Of a stretch of 64,000 nucleotides of DNA, positions 48,061 to 58,289 are shown in pieces. The notes beneath the pieces are model-generated. The model saw only the letters and a list, made by a program, of their open reading frames with translations, had not been told where the DNA came from and ran no database searches. Location of the stretch: positions 1 through 64,000 of the forward strand of contig JAQFVV010013310.1 in the NCBI GenBank assembly GCA_028023455.1, given 5' to 3'. Position 1 is the first letter of the stretch, and each line of letters opens with the position of its first letter. A program made the translations under genes and the position numbers. This DNA comes from Epiperipatus broadwayi. Lineage: Eukaryota; Onychophora; Udeonychophora; Euonychophora; Peripatidae.

Positions 48061-49890
48061 AGTCTGATATTTTTAATTTCCATACTTATGTTATTTATTC
48101 AATATATGTCAAAAAGCCATTAACACTTCTTTTTGATGTTAGGATGTATTGGATAATTATTTTAAAAAAAAACTTCCTTTGTTCCACTAGATAACAAATG
48201 TTTTAGCACTTGACCAATAGCTTTCAAATGACATTATATCATTGTATATTCAACAGACTGGCATTAATAATATCAATATTTATTATAATGAAATTTATTA
48301 AGAATGAAATATTTTAGCATGTATTTTTTAAAAAAAACTATATACTTTTTATTAATTCTGTTTTTCATGAGTTTATACTGTCACATGAAGTTAAAATAAT
48401 AATTTTGTGATATATTTGGATAAGATTATGAAAACATTATTAGTTTTTAGTTAGGTAACAAGCTCAATGTTCAAATCCCCAAAAAAAAAAAAAAAATATT
48501 AGTAAAACATGCAAAAAATAATATAGATAATAGAAAAGAAGATAATTTAGGTATTTAAAATTATTAATATTGATATTAGAAAAAGATTAACAGAATCAAC
48601 ACCAGAATCAATTCCAGGATACAAAACACAGAGACTGACACAATAACATTGTACTATAGCAAAGCAGGTATGATGATGCTTATAAAATATAATTGATAAA
48701 TGTCATTCCTTACAATGTGATGATTTGCATAATATGTTATAAATTAATGAGAAATATTTTTTAAAGAAGTTTTTTTTTTTGTTTTTTTTTTTTTTAAATT
48801 CTAGCTAGTATTGTGCTATTTTTTTTTTTTTTACATAAATTAAGATATTTAAATAAAAGTTATTTTCTTGAAATGAATCAATTACTATAACAGTTTTGAT
48901 AGCAATAGTATAAATTAACCTGAATGGTCCATTTTAAGATAGCAATATGGCATTTGGATTAGAAAAGTGGTAAAGCATTAATATACATATTTTGAATAGT
49001 TGTTGTAAGTCTAAATAAAAAAGTAATCATCTCTTATTGCTGTGATATAGCATTTGCCATTCACTTTAGTGCAGTGATTCATAATATGTAATATATTTCA
49101 ACCTTGTTACAAGATTAAGTAAAAAAGTAATCCTCTCATATTTAAATAAAAAAGATAACATGCTTCCAACAATGAAGTGATTCAGAAACCTAAACATTTT
49201 TATTTACATATAAATTTTATTAATTATTGTGATAACATTGTACACCTCATAATAAAACATTTTTGTGCAGAGCACAACTACCCATCCACATGCAGTGGCC
49301 CTGATCAACAATATGGTCAGTAGTCTATAGGTGTGTATTGTCATGCAACAATATATAACCTTGGATAAATACACTGCATTTTATTTGAAGTTTAGGCTTT
49401 ATCTATTCAGTGAGCATCTCAATATAATGTGTACTACTTATTGTTGAATATTTTTTAAAAATAATCTTACAACACTGATCTTTGAAAATTTCTGGAAACT
49501 GTCAGCATGAATTTCCCAGCTTCTTCATTGATGTCACTTGTGCAACCTTTATTAACCTTATCTAGCCATCCTTATGCACTTCTTCATAGAAAATTACTTA
49601 CTCCATACTGTGCATAAAGTCATTAATAAATATTGGCATTAGACAAACTCTCAGACCATATAAAAACAATCCCTACATGATGCTCTTCTGTCATACAAAT
49701 CACAAATTGGGCAGTCATTGTTTTTGACACTACAGTCTCATTTGAGCTGATATAACATGTTCAAAACTACAAAGCAAAGACTGGTAAGATAGTGATTTTA
49801 TATGGAAAGTACTGATAAGTAATGTGACCAACAGAAGTTTTAATATATCTAAAATGCAGAACATTTGACTATTCTAATATATATAAATTT
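48061..49890. other. AT-rich DNA with A- and T-runs
   Basis: Homopolymer runs at 48480, 48771 and 48822. The stretch 49250-49800 has somewhat higher GC but no open frame or family that I recognise. Confidence 0.5.
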
Positions 49891-49892
49891 AT

Positions 49893-50660
49893 AATTTTTA
49901 ACAGATGTTAGTTTAAATATTTCATTATGTGGAAATATCTGTTGAATTTTCATATTTGAAAAAAAAATTACCATCAGACTTCTTTAATACTTTTTGCATT
50001 CAAAAGTGTAAGCTTTTAAATGCAATCTCTTGATGTTATATAGAGACTAATGTGCTACAGTACTTATTTACAGTTTTTAAAAAAAGCTAGAAATCTTTCA
50101 CAATTCCTTATAAATAATAATAGACTTTCTACCAATCAGTCAGATGTTACAAATTAATATTTTTAATAGATGTAAATGTTTAAATAATCCAATATGTAGA
50201 AAGTATGAAAATATTCCTTTCTTAAATAAAAATAAATACTGTAGGACCGTAGTCTCTATATAACACCAAGAGATTGCATTTAAAAGCTTACACTTTTGAA
50301 AGTGAAAGCATTTACAGTATCTATTGACATATGATAGTGATTTTTTCAAATATGAAAATTCAACAGATATTTCCACATATTGAAATATTTAAACATTTAC
50401 ACCTGTTAAAAATTATCAATATATATCTGATTGATTGGTGGAACAGTCTATTATTAATAAAAAATTGTGAAAGATTAGTAGCCTCCTTTCCTTAAAAAAT
50501 TAATAAATACTCTAGTTCTTTAGTTTTTATATAACACCAACAGAGTGCACTGATTGCAGAAAGTGTTTACAGTTTGCTATTTTCATTAATTACTGTCTAT
50601 TGAGATTTGATAGTAATTTTTCAAATATGGAGATTTGACAGATATTTCCATGTATTAAAA
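49893..50660. repeat. Inverted repeat with nested palindrome and a third, direct partial copy
   Basis: The left arm, about 49893-50080 (GGAAATATCTGTTGAATTTTC, GTGTAAGCTTTTAAATGC), is mirrored at about 50230-50417. Between and beyond them, 50092-50220 is mirrored at about 50340-50476 (AATCTTTCACAATT and complement). A third copy of the right arm in direct orientation covers about 50505-50660 (TATATAACACCAACAGAG, ACAGATATTTCCATG). Confidence 0.8.
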
Positions 50661-50664
50661 TATA

Positions 50665-51968
50665 TATATATAGATGTATGTATGTATATTGGCTAATATT
50701 AAATGAGGTTTTCTTTTCTTTACTTTATAAAATATTTGTAAAATTTACTATCACCAATAATGATGTTCAACTATATAAATATAAAATGTTTGCCATACTT
50801 TTAATTTTAAAATAATGAGTCTTTAACAATGTATTTAAACTACATTGAACGATCAAGATTCATGAAACATTATCTAAACTTTAACATATCAATTGCTTTG
50901 GTAAATCGAAAGATTTCGCGAGTATTAATGTGTAATGGGAATAGTGGACTTAATCAGTGAAGTATTGAATAGTTCACGCTTTTAGATCTAACTGCTTCAG
51001 CTTCACCTATTCATATAAAAAGTAGATTGAAGTAAAGAAGCGTTCCTCTCTTTTCCTCCAAGGCATATGCTTGTGGTTAAGACCTGTAGAGGTCCCTGCC
51101 GTCGCATTTTCACGCGCATATTCTTGAGGTTTACAACCTTAGTAAATATTACTTAAAATATTTCATTAACAAGAGAACTGGAAAAAGCTATCCAAATAAA
51201 TAAGTTTAATCAAAAGGCTGTCAATACATATAATAACCAGCTTCTTATAAAAAGTAAAATATTACAAACATTTTAAATTATCTTTTAAAACTTATCATTT
51301 AAAATCTAACATTCTCCATAAAAAGATTAATTTCAAAGAAACTTAGATTTAAAAAAATGTTTAAAAGATAATTGAATAAAGTTAATATTTAAAAATAAAT
51401 TATTGCTTTAAAAGGGAGGGACGGGACATATTTAAGACTGTTCGGATAAAATTGTCATTTGCTTGCTTGAAAATATAAAATTCAATTGGGCAAATAAAAT
51501 ATTTTTTTATAATTTTTAAGTTTTGAGTATAATTAAAAGAATCTTGCTGTTATAATAAATGGCTGAAGGGAAAGTGATGGAAATACGATTGCCACGATCT
51601 CTTACAATATTTGCCAATATTACAGATTTTCTAAAATATAATTATTGTTTTCTGATAACATAAAAAATTCTCAAAGCCTTTGTCTCTAAAGTAAAAACGA
51701 TTTCTGCTAAATCAGAAATTTTTTCGATAATATATTTTATGATTACATTGCCTTTTTGAAGTAAAATAATGGTCTAATATTGTCTATCTCAACATTGGCA
51801 TTTTATCTATACTATATAGCAAATAAACCAAACAGTATATAAAATATTTTTGTTGTTGTTAATAAAATGTATTTTCTACAATAAGAATAACAGAGAATGC
51901 AAAATCTATATAGTAAATTAATTTTATAAATTGAAAATTTTGTATTGATTTGGTGTTATATATATATA
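50665..51968. other. Mostly AT-rich; 50895-51130 GC-richer, unexplained
   Basis: The 50895-51130 segment has CpGs (TTTCGCGAGT, CGTCGCATTTTCACGCGC) unlike its flanks. I see no open frame, tRNA box pair or repeat family. Decayed element or regulatory DNA are both possible. Confidence 0.45.
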
Positions 51969-52526
51969 ATGCAAAATCATAAAACAATACAATGCTAGAT
52001 AAAATCCAAAATTTTTACCAAAATCCTCACATGACCATGATTTCAACTACTTCAAATAGACCTTCTCAAGTGAAAATCAAGCTAAAGAAACAAACATATG
52101 TATACAAACAAACAAAAATTCCCATAATTCATTTCAAACACCACCTTTCCTTAATATCAAAAGATGTCTTCTTAAGATTGATAGCTTCAGATTTAAGAAG
52201 TTTTATCATCAAAGTCTCCTTTATTTGTCTTTTTAATTCATTCTTTTTATAAAAAATAACCGATGCATTGTTAAATAATATTCTATGACCTATATTCAAT
52301 TCATGAATATATATCAATCATAAGAAGACATCTTTTGATATTAAGGGAAGGTGGTGTTTGAAATGAATTATGGGGAGTTTTGTTTGTTTGTATATATATG
52401 TTTATTTTTTTAGTTTGATTTTCACTTGAGAAAGTCTATTTGTAGTAGATGAAACCATGGTCTTGTAAGGATTTTGGTAAAAATTTTGGATTTTATGTAG
52501 TATTGTATTGTTTTATGGTTTTGCAT
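51969..52526. repeat. Inverted repeat, arms of about 214 bp
   Basis: Left arm 51969-52183 (ATGCAAAATCATAAAACAAT...AAAAGATGTCTTCTTA) and right arm 52313-52526 are complementary with modest divergence. The spacer is about 129 bp. Short open frames in it are by-products. Confidence 0.87.
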
Positions 52527-52980
52527 TTGACTTATTACTAGTATAGTGTTAGACAGTTTTGGTTTTTTATTTAGGTATACTATTTAATATTTTAGAAAGT
52601 GTTATATGGTTTTGTGAATTTCATATTTTATTTTGTTTTATTTTTTTGTGGGTATTTGTTTTTTGATATTATTTTTATGTTATTTATTTTGTATCATTTA
52701 TTATTAATTATTTGTTTGTATTTGTATGGTTGTATTATTAATTTTCCTTCAGTATGTGGCAGATTTTATATGATAATTTTTTATGGTGTAGAAATTTTTA
52801 AAATAAAAAAGGTAATTAATATGTCTAATAAAATAGAGTCTTTAAAGATTCAGGTAAATTTTCTTAAGTCTTGTAGATTTTATAATGTATTTCATAATAT
52901 TTCATGTAATATTAGTTTGGATAGGAAATTGGTATTATTTTCTAATTGCGATTTTATTTTAAATTTTGGTTGTTATGGAT
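52527..52980. other. Strongly T-rich, strand-asymmetric block with a hydrophobic open frame
   Basis: The plus strand is mostly T with some G and very little C over about 450 bp. A 127-codon open frame (52599-52982) starts MLYGFVNFIFYFVLFFCGYL, as any T-rich DNA would. I do not call it a gene. The asymmetry itself is unexplained. Confidence 0.5.
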
Positions 52981-53170
52981 AATTCAACCGATGATGTATT
53001 ACCCTGAAGGCATATCAGTCTGAGGTTGTGATTTTTAAGATAACGTCTCCAAGTGATCTGCGGACACATGTAATCGCTAAAATGTGTCTGCAGATCACGT
53101 GAACATGGTACGTTAAAAATCACAAGATTAGACTGATATGCCTTGAGGGTAATACGTCATTGGTTGAATT
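52981..53170. repeat. Short palindrome, arms of about 80-100 bp
   Basis: AATTCAACCGATGATGTATTA...GTGATCTGCGGACACAT (to 53079) is mirrored at 53092-53170. The terminal block GATAATTCAAC-GATGA-GTATT recurs once more in direct orientation at 53251-53274. Confidence 0.8.
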
Positions 53171-53250
53171 AAGTTTCAGAATTGTAGAAATAATAACAAA
53201 AAATTTTTTTTAAATTTAAAATAAACAGATAAATACAAAATGGTACTTAC

Positions 53251-53310
53251 GGATAATTCAACTGATGACGTATTTGACTTACCGATTTCGCTTCCAGTAG
53301 ACATCGACAT
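53251..53310 (-). CDS. Candidate first coding exon with two possible donors (weak)
   Basis: On the minus strand ATGTCGATGTCTACTGGAAG begins at 53310 in a good start context (AAAAATGT). It encodes MSMSTGSEIG, and a GTAAGT donor follows at 53282. If that donor is skipped the frame continues through KSNTSSVELS to a second GTAAGT at 53250. I recognise no protein and cannot point to a second exon. The 3' part matches the end of the adjacent palindrome, so it may be repeat-derived. Confidence 0.2.
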
Positions 53311-53990
53311 TTTTTGCATGACAACGTTGTCATGGCAACAAAGTGACTAGCATGATTAATCCATCAGAGAGTCAATTTTTTTTTATTTTCACCCGCGAGA
53401 TTTAAAATTCGGAGTTTTGTTGTAATATTTCATGGGCATCAATCTACACCCCTCTTTTCCTCCTCAGGGATGAATGGTGGTGGTCATTGGGGGCCTAAAT
53501 TATTAGTGGGCTATTGGCAATCATTGCTGCTACCCAGGGAACCTGCTGGGAGGATACAGGGTCCAAATTTCAGCACCGTTTCTGGGCTGGTGGGCTGCTG
53601 CACCCCCTTGATAGGTTGATTTTGAGCAGTGCAGATCTGTGCTCGTTACTTGTTAGCTTTTCCCTAGTTGGCATTCCAATTTTGGCCAGGTAGACTGAAA
53701 GTGGTCCCTGCCCATTTGGACTGTTGAAATTGGGAGATAGAAGTAATTGTAATGGGCTCAGCATGGCTCGGCTGTGGGTTAAGGATTTAACGTTTAATGG
53801 ACTTGGTGCCTTGGACCTCATTGCCTGTTGTGGTGGTTGGAATAATGCTGGATGTCCACCTATTCATCTGAAGCATTTGGGTCTTCACTTTTGAGGCCCC
53901 AGGGATGGGGTCATTGGGTAATGGATGACTTGTCAGTGATTGGGTCATGTAGATCCATAGACAGATACACATTAAACAAGATTATAGCAA
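53311..53990 (-). other. GC-richer island upstream of the exon-like sequence
   Basis: About 53440-53960 is clearly less AT-rich than the window. Minus-strand frames of ordinary protein composition (for example SLTSHPLPNDPIPGASKV near 53930, and LSVYLAKIGMPTREKLTSN near 53680) are broken between frames. It could be a decayed transposon 5' region, a retrocopy or a promoter/UTR region. No CpG-island count was possible by eye. Confidence 0.4.
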
Positions 53991-54649
53991 CCCTTTTATG
54001 AATATAATTGTAAACATGGTTAATAATTGTTTTACCTTTCTAACATTGAATGCTTTATAATCGTTAACAGGTACATAGACCCAAAAATTTATGTAATCTT
54101 TGAACTAATAAAGGTTGCTTTTGAAACTAAGCAAGCTTTTCAAAGACATTCATACTATTGCATTACATTTGACTGTTTTATTAAACTATTTATTAATATT
54201 AGCATGTTTTTTAGCATGACTTTATCAATATTAGATATCTTCTCTAAATAGAATTCAAAATGTATATAAAATGGTATACAGAAAGCTTTCTGAAATATGA
54301 GGTGTATAAAAATAAAAAACATTCATAAAACTATTTTGCAAGAGTTTCCCAATTTGAACTCTGTGGATTCTAGGGTTTCTCTGAAAAAAATTGGTTTTAA
54401 TAAAATTGATTTTTGAACTCCAGACAATAGTTTAAAATATACATGCACAATTCATATTTATAAAAAAAAAAAAATTTTCTGAATTCTAGTCATTGATGAA
54501 TAAATCACATATGGCTGTGATTCTCCTATCACTGATTAAATATTTCCTGACAGGATTTGTATAGTTAGGTAGGGTAGAGCAATCTAATGTATGGATGGTA
54601 GAATGGGATTATCAAACATAACTGAATCATGTTCTCACTATGATCATTT
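53991..54649. other. AT-rich flank of the PLE, no supported gene
   Basis: Nothing recognised. Confidence 0.5.
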
Positions 54650-54654
54650 TGAAG

Positions 54655-54986
54655 GATAGAACAGATCCATCTCAGACACCCCAAGTCATATACAGTATTT
54701 CATGCCCTCAGGCTGGATCCAGTGCCACATACTATGGGAAACCAAGGCCACTGTTCATAATAGAGCTGCTCAACACATTTATACTTACAGAAGAGCAAAA
54801 AGGAACAATGATAACTTCTCAATATTCTTCGAACATGAGAAGCAGGCTGGCCATGTGTTTGAACCTGGAAACCCCAAGATAGTATGCTCTGAAGCCAATG
54901 ACTGCAAAAGAAAAATCAAGGAGGCATATTTTGTTATCAGTGATAACAATTCCATCAATAGATGTGACACATGTTTTTCTATCTAA
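54655..54986 (+). pseudogene. PLE-1 GIY-YIG domain, upstream (pLTR) copy
   Basis: It encodes VIYSISCPQAGSSATYYGK, then HEKQAGHVFEPGNPKIVC and KRKIKEAYFVISDNNSINR. It is nearly identical to the domain at 57.1-57.4 kb. Relative to that copy, one A is missing from the A-run after TACTATGGG (about 54741), which shifts the frame. The second zinc-binding-type cysteine is Ser (GSS for GCS). It is a structural leftover of the tandem arrangement and is not expected to be expressed. Confidence 0.85.
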
Positions 54987-55204
54987 AAAAAATGGACAAA
55001 CTAATTTGCATTCACATTTTCATATTTTATTAGTTAGCAACATTACATAAATGATTTATAACTTATGTTGCCATGAATATGAGGGAAAACCTCTAAAGTG
55101 CTTGGCTCATTTAATTGTTTTGGTTTTTGCAGCTTCTTCATCAGCAGGTAAATCGCTTTTATATGCTATTATGTTTTTAGGAGAAGTATTTTTAATTATT
55201 ATTA

Positions 55205-55900
55205 CAGATATGAATAACACTAAAGAGAAATTCATTCTACAGTTAGGAATATCTATTAGATTATTCCAGCAGAGACTTGAGTTTTTATCAAAATGCAGAG
55301 ATTGCTTTATTGTTCCAAATTGTTGCAATCTAAAACTTGATAGATCAATACATAATCATGACAAGTTACTAAACAACTACAAACACAGCTCCTTGGCTTT
55401 ATTATTAAAGGGTGCAAATGCACATTGAAGAAATAAAATAAAAGATGGAGAAGGATTACTGCAGGTGAAATCTTGCCTCCTTGGATAATGAGAAAACTTG
55501 ACATCTCTGAAAGAAAGTTTTCTTGTAAGTTCAAGCGCAAAATAAGTTTCTTGGCAAAAAAAAACAAAATATTAATATTCATACAGCGAAAAAGAACTAC
55601 ATCAATAAAGCAACTGTTACTCCTCCAGCTGAAATAAAAACAGTTTTCTCATTGGGTCCTAAATTTGTTGGAGGGCAATGGAAACTCCCAAAACTGGAGT
55701 TAATTGCAGACACAGAATCAAGTCTTTTAAATAATCCTCGGAGAGACAACATTATTTCCGATATTGTTAAATCTATACGACATAAACAAATGTATGTGAG
55801 ATCTGACAGCTGGAATAACAACATTAAAAAAACTAAACACTTCTTAAAAAACAACAACATTATATGTATAAAAGAAGACAAGGCAACAGATTTGTGCTAA
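55205..55900 (+). pseudogene. PLE-1 N-terminal region, frame-broken
   Basis: Two open pieces lie upstream of the RT: about 55207-55428 (MNNTKEKFILQLGISIRLFQ and on) and about 55614-55900 (PPAEIKTVFSLGPKFVGGQW, NPRRDNIISDIVKSIRHKQM). The FSLGPKF string is typical of the PLE region ahead of the RT fingers. Near 55885 the phrase IKEDK must continue as GNRFVLTE, but the two halves lie in different frames, so at least one indel separates this part from the RT frame. Several stops occur between the pieces. Confidence 0.6.
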
Positions 55901-57102
55901 CTGAAATCATAAAGTTAAAATTTAATTTGGTAGAAAATTTTAACAACAAGCTTAATAGAGAGAAATTTATCTCCTCAATTCTCAGAGCTTACAAAGACAA
56001 AGGTATATTGAGAGCAGAATATTATAGAATTTATCCATCTCCCACCAGACCACCAAGAATGTTTGCCAATTCTAAGTTACATAAACCTGGAGAGCCTTTA
56101 AGACTAATGCTAGATTTTGGAGGAGTGCACTACTTTGAAATGGCTAAACTGGTAAATCAATGGTTTGTTGATAGCATAGGTTTTGGAGACTTCACAATTA
56201 AGTCTTCCTTTGAGTTCGTTAGAAAAATCAAGAATACATTAATAGATCAAGATTTTGAAATTGCAGCCACGGACGTGATAGAATTATACGGATCCATTAA
56301 CAGGAAGTGGTCGATTGACATCATTCATAAAGAATTAATAAATAAGCATTGTCCAAATGTGCACATGAACTTTATATTAGCTTTCCTTAATTGGTTAGAC
56401 AACAACATTTTTATAACTTTTGAGGGTGGATGGTATGATATGAGAGATGGTTGGCTGATGGGTCTTCCCTTAAGTGGAGTAATTTCCAGCATATTTTTAA
56501 ACTTTTTTGAAAAACAAATCATTTCTAAATACATCTCTAACACTGCTGGATTAATTTATTTGCGTTATGTAGATGATGTGTTTATGGCAGCTCCAAAAGA
56601 TGTAATCACCAACATTAAAAATGAATTACAACTGCAAACTAAATTGATTATAAACATCACTTGGGAAAACGATTGGCAGAAGCTAAAATATTTGGTTTTG
56701 CTGGTCCATAAAGAAGGCAGAGCTCTGCACTATTGCATGATTGTTAAGCCTCTTGCGGTCAGAGGTTTTACCCACCCGAAATCCATTTCACCTACAGCAC
56801 ATAAATTTGCAGGTTTAAACGCGTTTTTATTTAGGAATCAAAATTTGTGTAAATTTGAGGCTGATAGGAAGACTAATATTGCATGCTATATAAAAGATTT
56901 GTTAAGTGTCGGATTCAGCTACAGATTAATTACAAAGAAAATAGATCAATTTTACAGAAAATCAATAACTAACCACATAAGTAAAGATAAACCACAAATT
57001 ACCCTCTATTATATTCCCAAATTATCACAACAGATGATAAAGACTTTGGCTGGTGAATTTAAGGTTGGCTTCTGCACTCCCCCTAATATTAACAGACATT
57101 AA
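55864..57102 (+). CDS. PLE-1 reverse transcriptase (412 codons, frameshifted at both ends)
   Basis: RT related to telomerase, as in Penelope-like elements. Visible motifs: GNRFVLTE (7-14), RPPRMFANSKLHKPGEPLR (62-80), motif A ATDVIELYGSI (135-145), motif B MGLPLSGVISSIFLNFFE (199-216), and motif C YVDDVF (235-240) with the catalytic aspartates. HPKSISPTAHKFAGLNAF (304-321) matches the PLE region after the palm. The motif E area (KLKYLVLLV) is degenerate, where FLDL is usual. The first codons are in the wrong frame relative to upstream sequence and ATG 55864 is an accident of the frameshift. The GIY-YIG domain continues in the next frame after about 57060. Intact families encode RT and endonuclease as one protein of roughly 700-900 residues. 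Confidence 0.85.
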   Translation: MYKRRQGNRFVLTEIIKLKFNLVENFNNKLNREKFISSILRAYKDKGILRAEYYRIYPSPTRPPRMFANSKLHKPGEPLRLMLDFGGVHYFEMAKLVNQWFVDSIGFGDFTIKSSFEFVRKIKNTLIDQDFEIAATDVIELYGSINRKWSIDIIHKELINKHCPNVHMNFILAFLNWLDNNIFITFEGGWYDMRDGWLMGLPLSGVISSIFLNFFEKQIISKYISNTAGLIYLRYVDDVFMAAPKDVITNIKNELQLQTKLIINITWENDWQKLKYLVLLVHKEGRALHYCMIVKPLAVRGFTHPKSISPTAHKFAGLNAFLFRNQNLCKFEADRKTNIACYIKDLLSVGFSYRLITKKIDQFYRKSITNHISKDKPQITLYYIPKLSQQMIKTLAGEFKVGFCTPPNINRH

Positions 57103-57445
57103 TAATTCGAAGGATAGAACAGATCCATCTCAGACACCCCAAGTCGTATACAGTATTTCATGCCCTCAGGCTGGATGCAGTGCCACATACTATGGGAAAA
57201 CCAAGGCCACTGTTCATAATAGAGCTGCTCAACACATTTATACTTACAGAAGAGCAAAAAGGAACAACGATAACTTCTCAATATTCTTCGAACATGAGAA
57301 GCAGGCTGGCCATGTGTTTGAACCTGACAACCCCAAGATAGTATGCTCTGAAGCCAATGACTGCAAAAGAAAAATCAAAGAGGCGTATTTTGTTATCAGT
57401 GATAACAATTCCATCAATAGATGCGACACATGTTTTTCTATCTAA
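57095..57445 (+). CDS. PLE-1 GIY-YIG endonuclease domain
   Basis: It continues the RT protein after a one-base frame change, so it would be the C-terminal domain of the same polyprotein. VVYSISC and ATYYGKT are the GIY and YIG strands. Cys residues of SCPQAGC plus the two His of HEKQAGH make the CCHH set typical of PLE endonucleases. NRAAQH carries the conserved Arg region. The E of IKEAYF and INR complete the fold. The domain is complete and in frame from about 57111 to the stop. It nicks DNA at insertion sites in this family. The ATG at 57053 lies in RT coding sequence and is not a real start. Confidence 0.82.
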   Translation, partial: DINNSKDRTDPSQTPQVVYSISCPQAGCSATYYGKTKATVHNRAAQHIYTYRRAKRNNDNFSIFFEHEKQAGHVFEPDNPKIVCSEANDCKRKIKEAYFVISDNNSINRCDTCFSI

Positions 57446-57595
57446 AAAAAAATGGACAAACTAATTTGCATTCACATTTGCATATTTTATTAGTTAACAA
57501 CATTACATAAATGATTTATAACTTATGTTAGCCATGAATATGAGGGGAAAACCTCGAAAGCACTTCATCAGTGGGTAAATTGCTTTTATATGCTA
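57446..57595 (+). repeat. PLE-1 3' UTR with conserved hairpin
   Basis: The region runs from the stop through TTTATTAGTTAACAACATTAC to GCTTTTATATGCTATT. A hairpin GAGG-GGAAAA-CCTC, preceded by CCATGAATAT and followed by GAAAGCACTT, occupies about 57533-57567. It has a counterpart in the 22 kb PLE with a different stem sequence. Compared with the upstream copy (54987-55172), 35 bp are missing near 57563. Confidence 0.7.
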
Positions 57596-57599
57596 TTGC

Positions 57600-58289
57600 T
57601 TTATCTACTAAGTGGGCTTTATTTAATTTACTATATTAAAATTGTGTACACCCCCAAATTCAAATATCATGAATCCCTGGTTGTGAGAAGAGTTTTCTAC
57701 TGTCAACAAGCTTAATAAAATAGTATCTCTTGAAAATAGATGATAAAAAACTACAATTACTTTTGTAACACATAAATCAAGGAAAAAAGTGTGGTTTGTC
57801 AATACTAAACAGCACTGTGTTATAGTAATTATAAATATTACATAAGTTATCCATTACTCTGGTTTACAACCACAGACACCATCAATTTCTGATTCATTAT
57901 AATATATTAAGAAATAATATTTCATCAAATAATTGATTAGTATCAGCTAAATTATGAAGACTAATCCATTCAGTTAATAACAAAATGAAGTCAATTTTTT
58001 TTTAAAAAAAAAAACAAACTTGAAAAAATGTCATATGACCAAAAATAATAATAGTTAATGAAATACTATCATATGGACTTCATAAATGAAATGCATATAC
58101 TTTCTAAAACTGTCATAAAATATTCCATCAAAGATATTGTATGTTCTATAAAAAATATTTCAACAAATTGATGATGTAGTGAGGATATTGAGTGAGAATT
58201 TATTTTAAGATATCAGTCATATCTGTTAAGGCACTAGGCACTACATAGATATGAAAAATCATAATGTACCAAGCAGTGTACCAATTTCA
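57600..58289. other. AT-rich spacer between two PLEs
   Basis: Nothing recognised. Confidence 0.5.

Larger units (their letters stand above)
54650..57595 (+). mobile_element. Penelope-like element PLE-1 in partial tandem (dimer) form
   Basis: A 3' end copy (GIY-YIG plus 3' UTR, 54650 to about 55172) is followed directly by a full-length unit of about 2.4 kb (about 55173-57595): 5' region, RT, GIY-YIG and the same 3' UTR. The two 3' ends are about 97-98 percent alike by eye, apart from a 35-bp segment present only in the first. This 5'-truncated unit followed by a complete unit is the typical pseudo-LTR structure of PLEs. Frameshifts in both coding parts suggest it is now inactive. Confidence 0.88.

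Noticed and set aside
52981-53170. Hammerhead in the 53 kb palindrome (CTGATAT ... ACGTC)
   Set aside because: The second half of the CUGANGA box and the GAAA box are both missing.
57533-57570. Hammerhead in the PLE-1 3' UTR on the plus strand (CCTCGAAAGCAC)
   Set aside because: Hairpin plus GAAA are present, but the upstream CUGANGA is ATGAATAT; reported instead as a different conserved hairpin.
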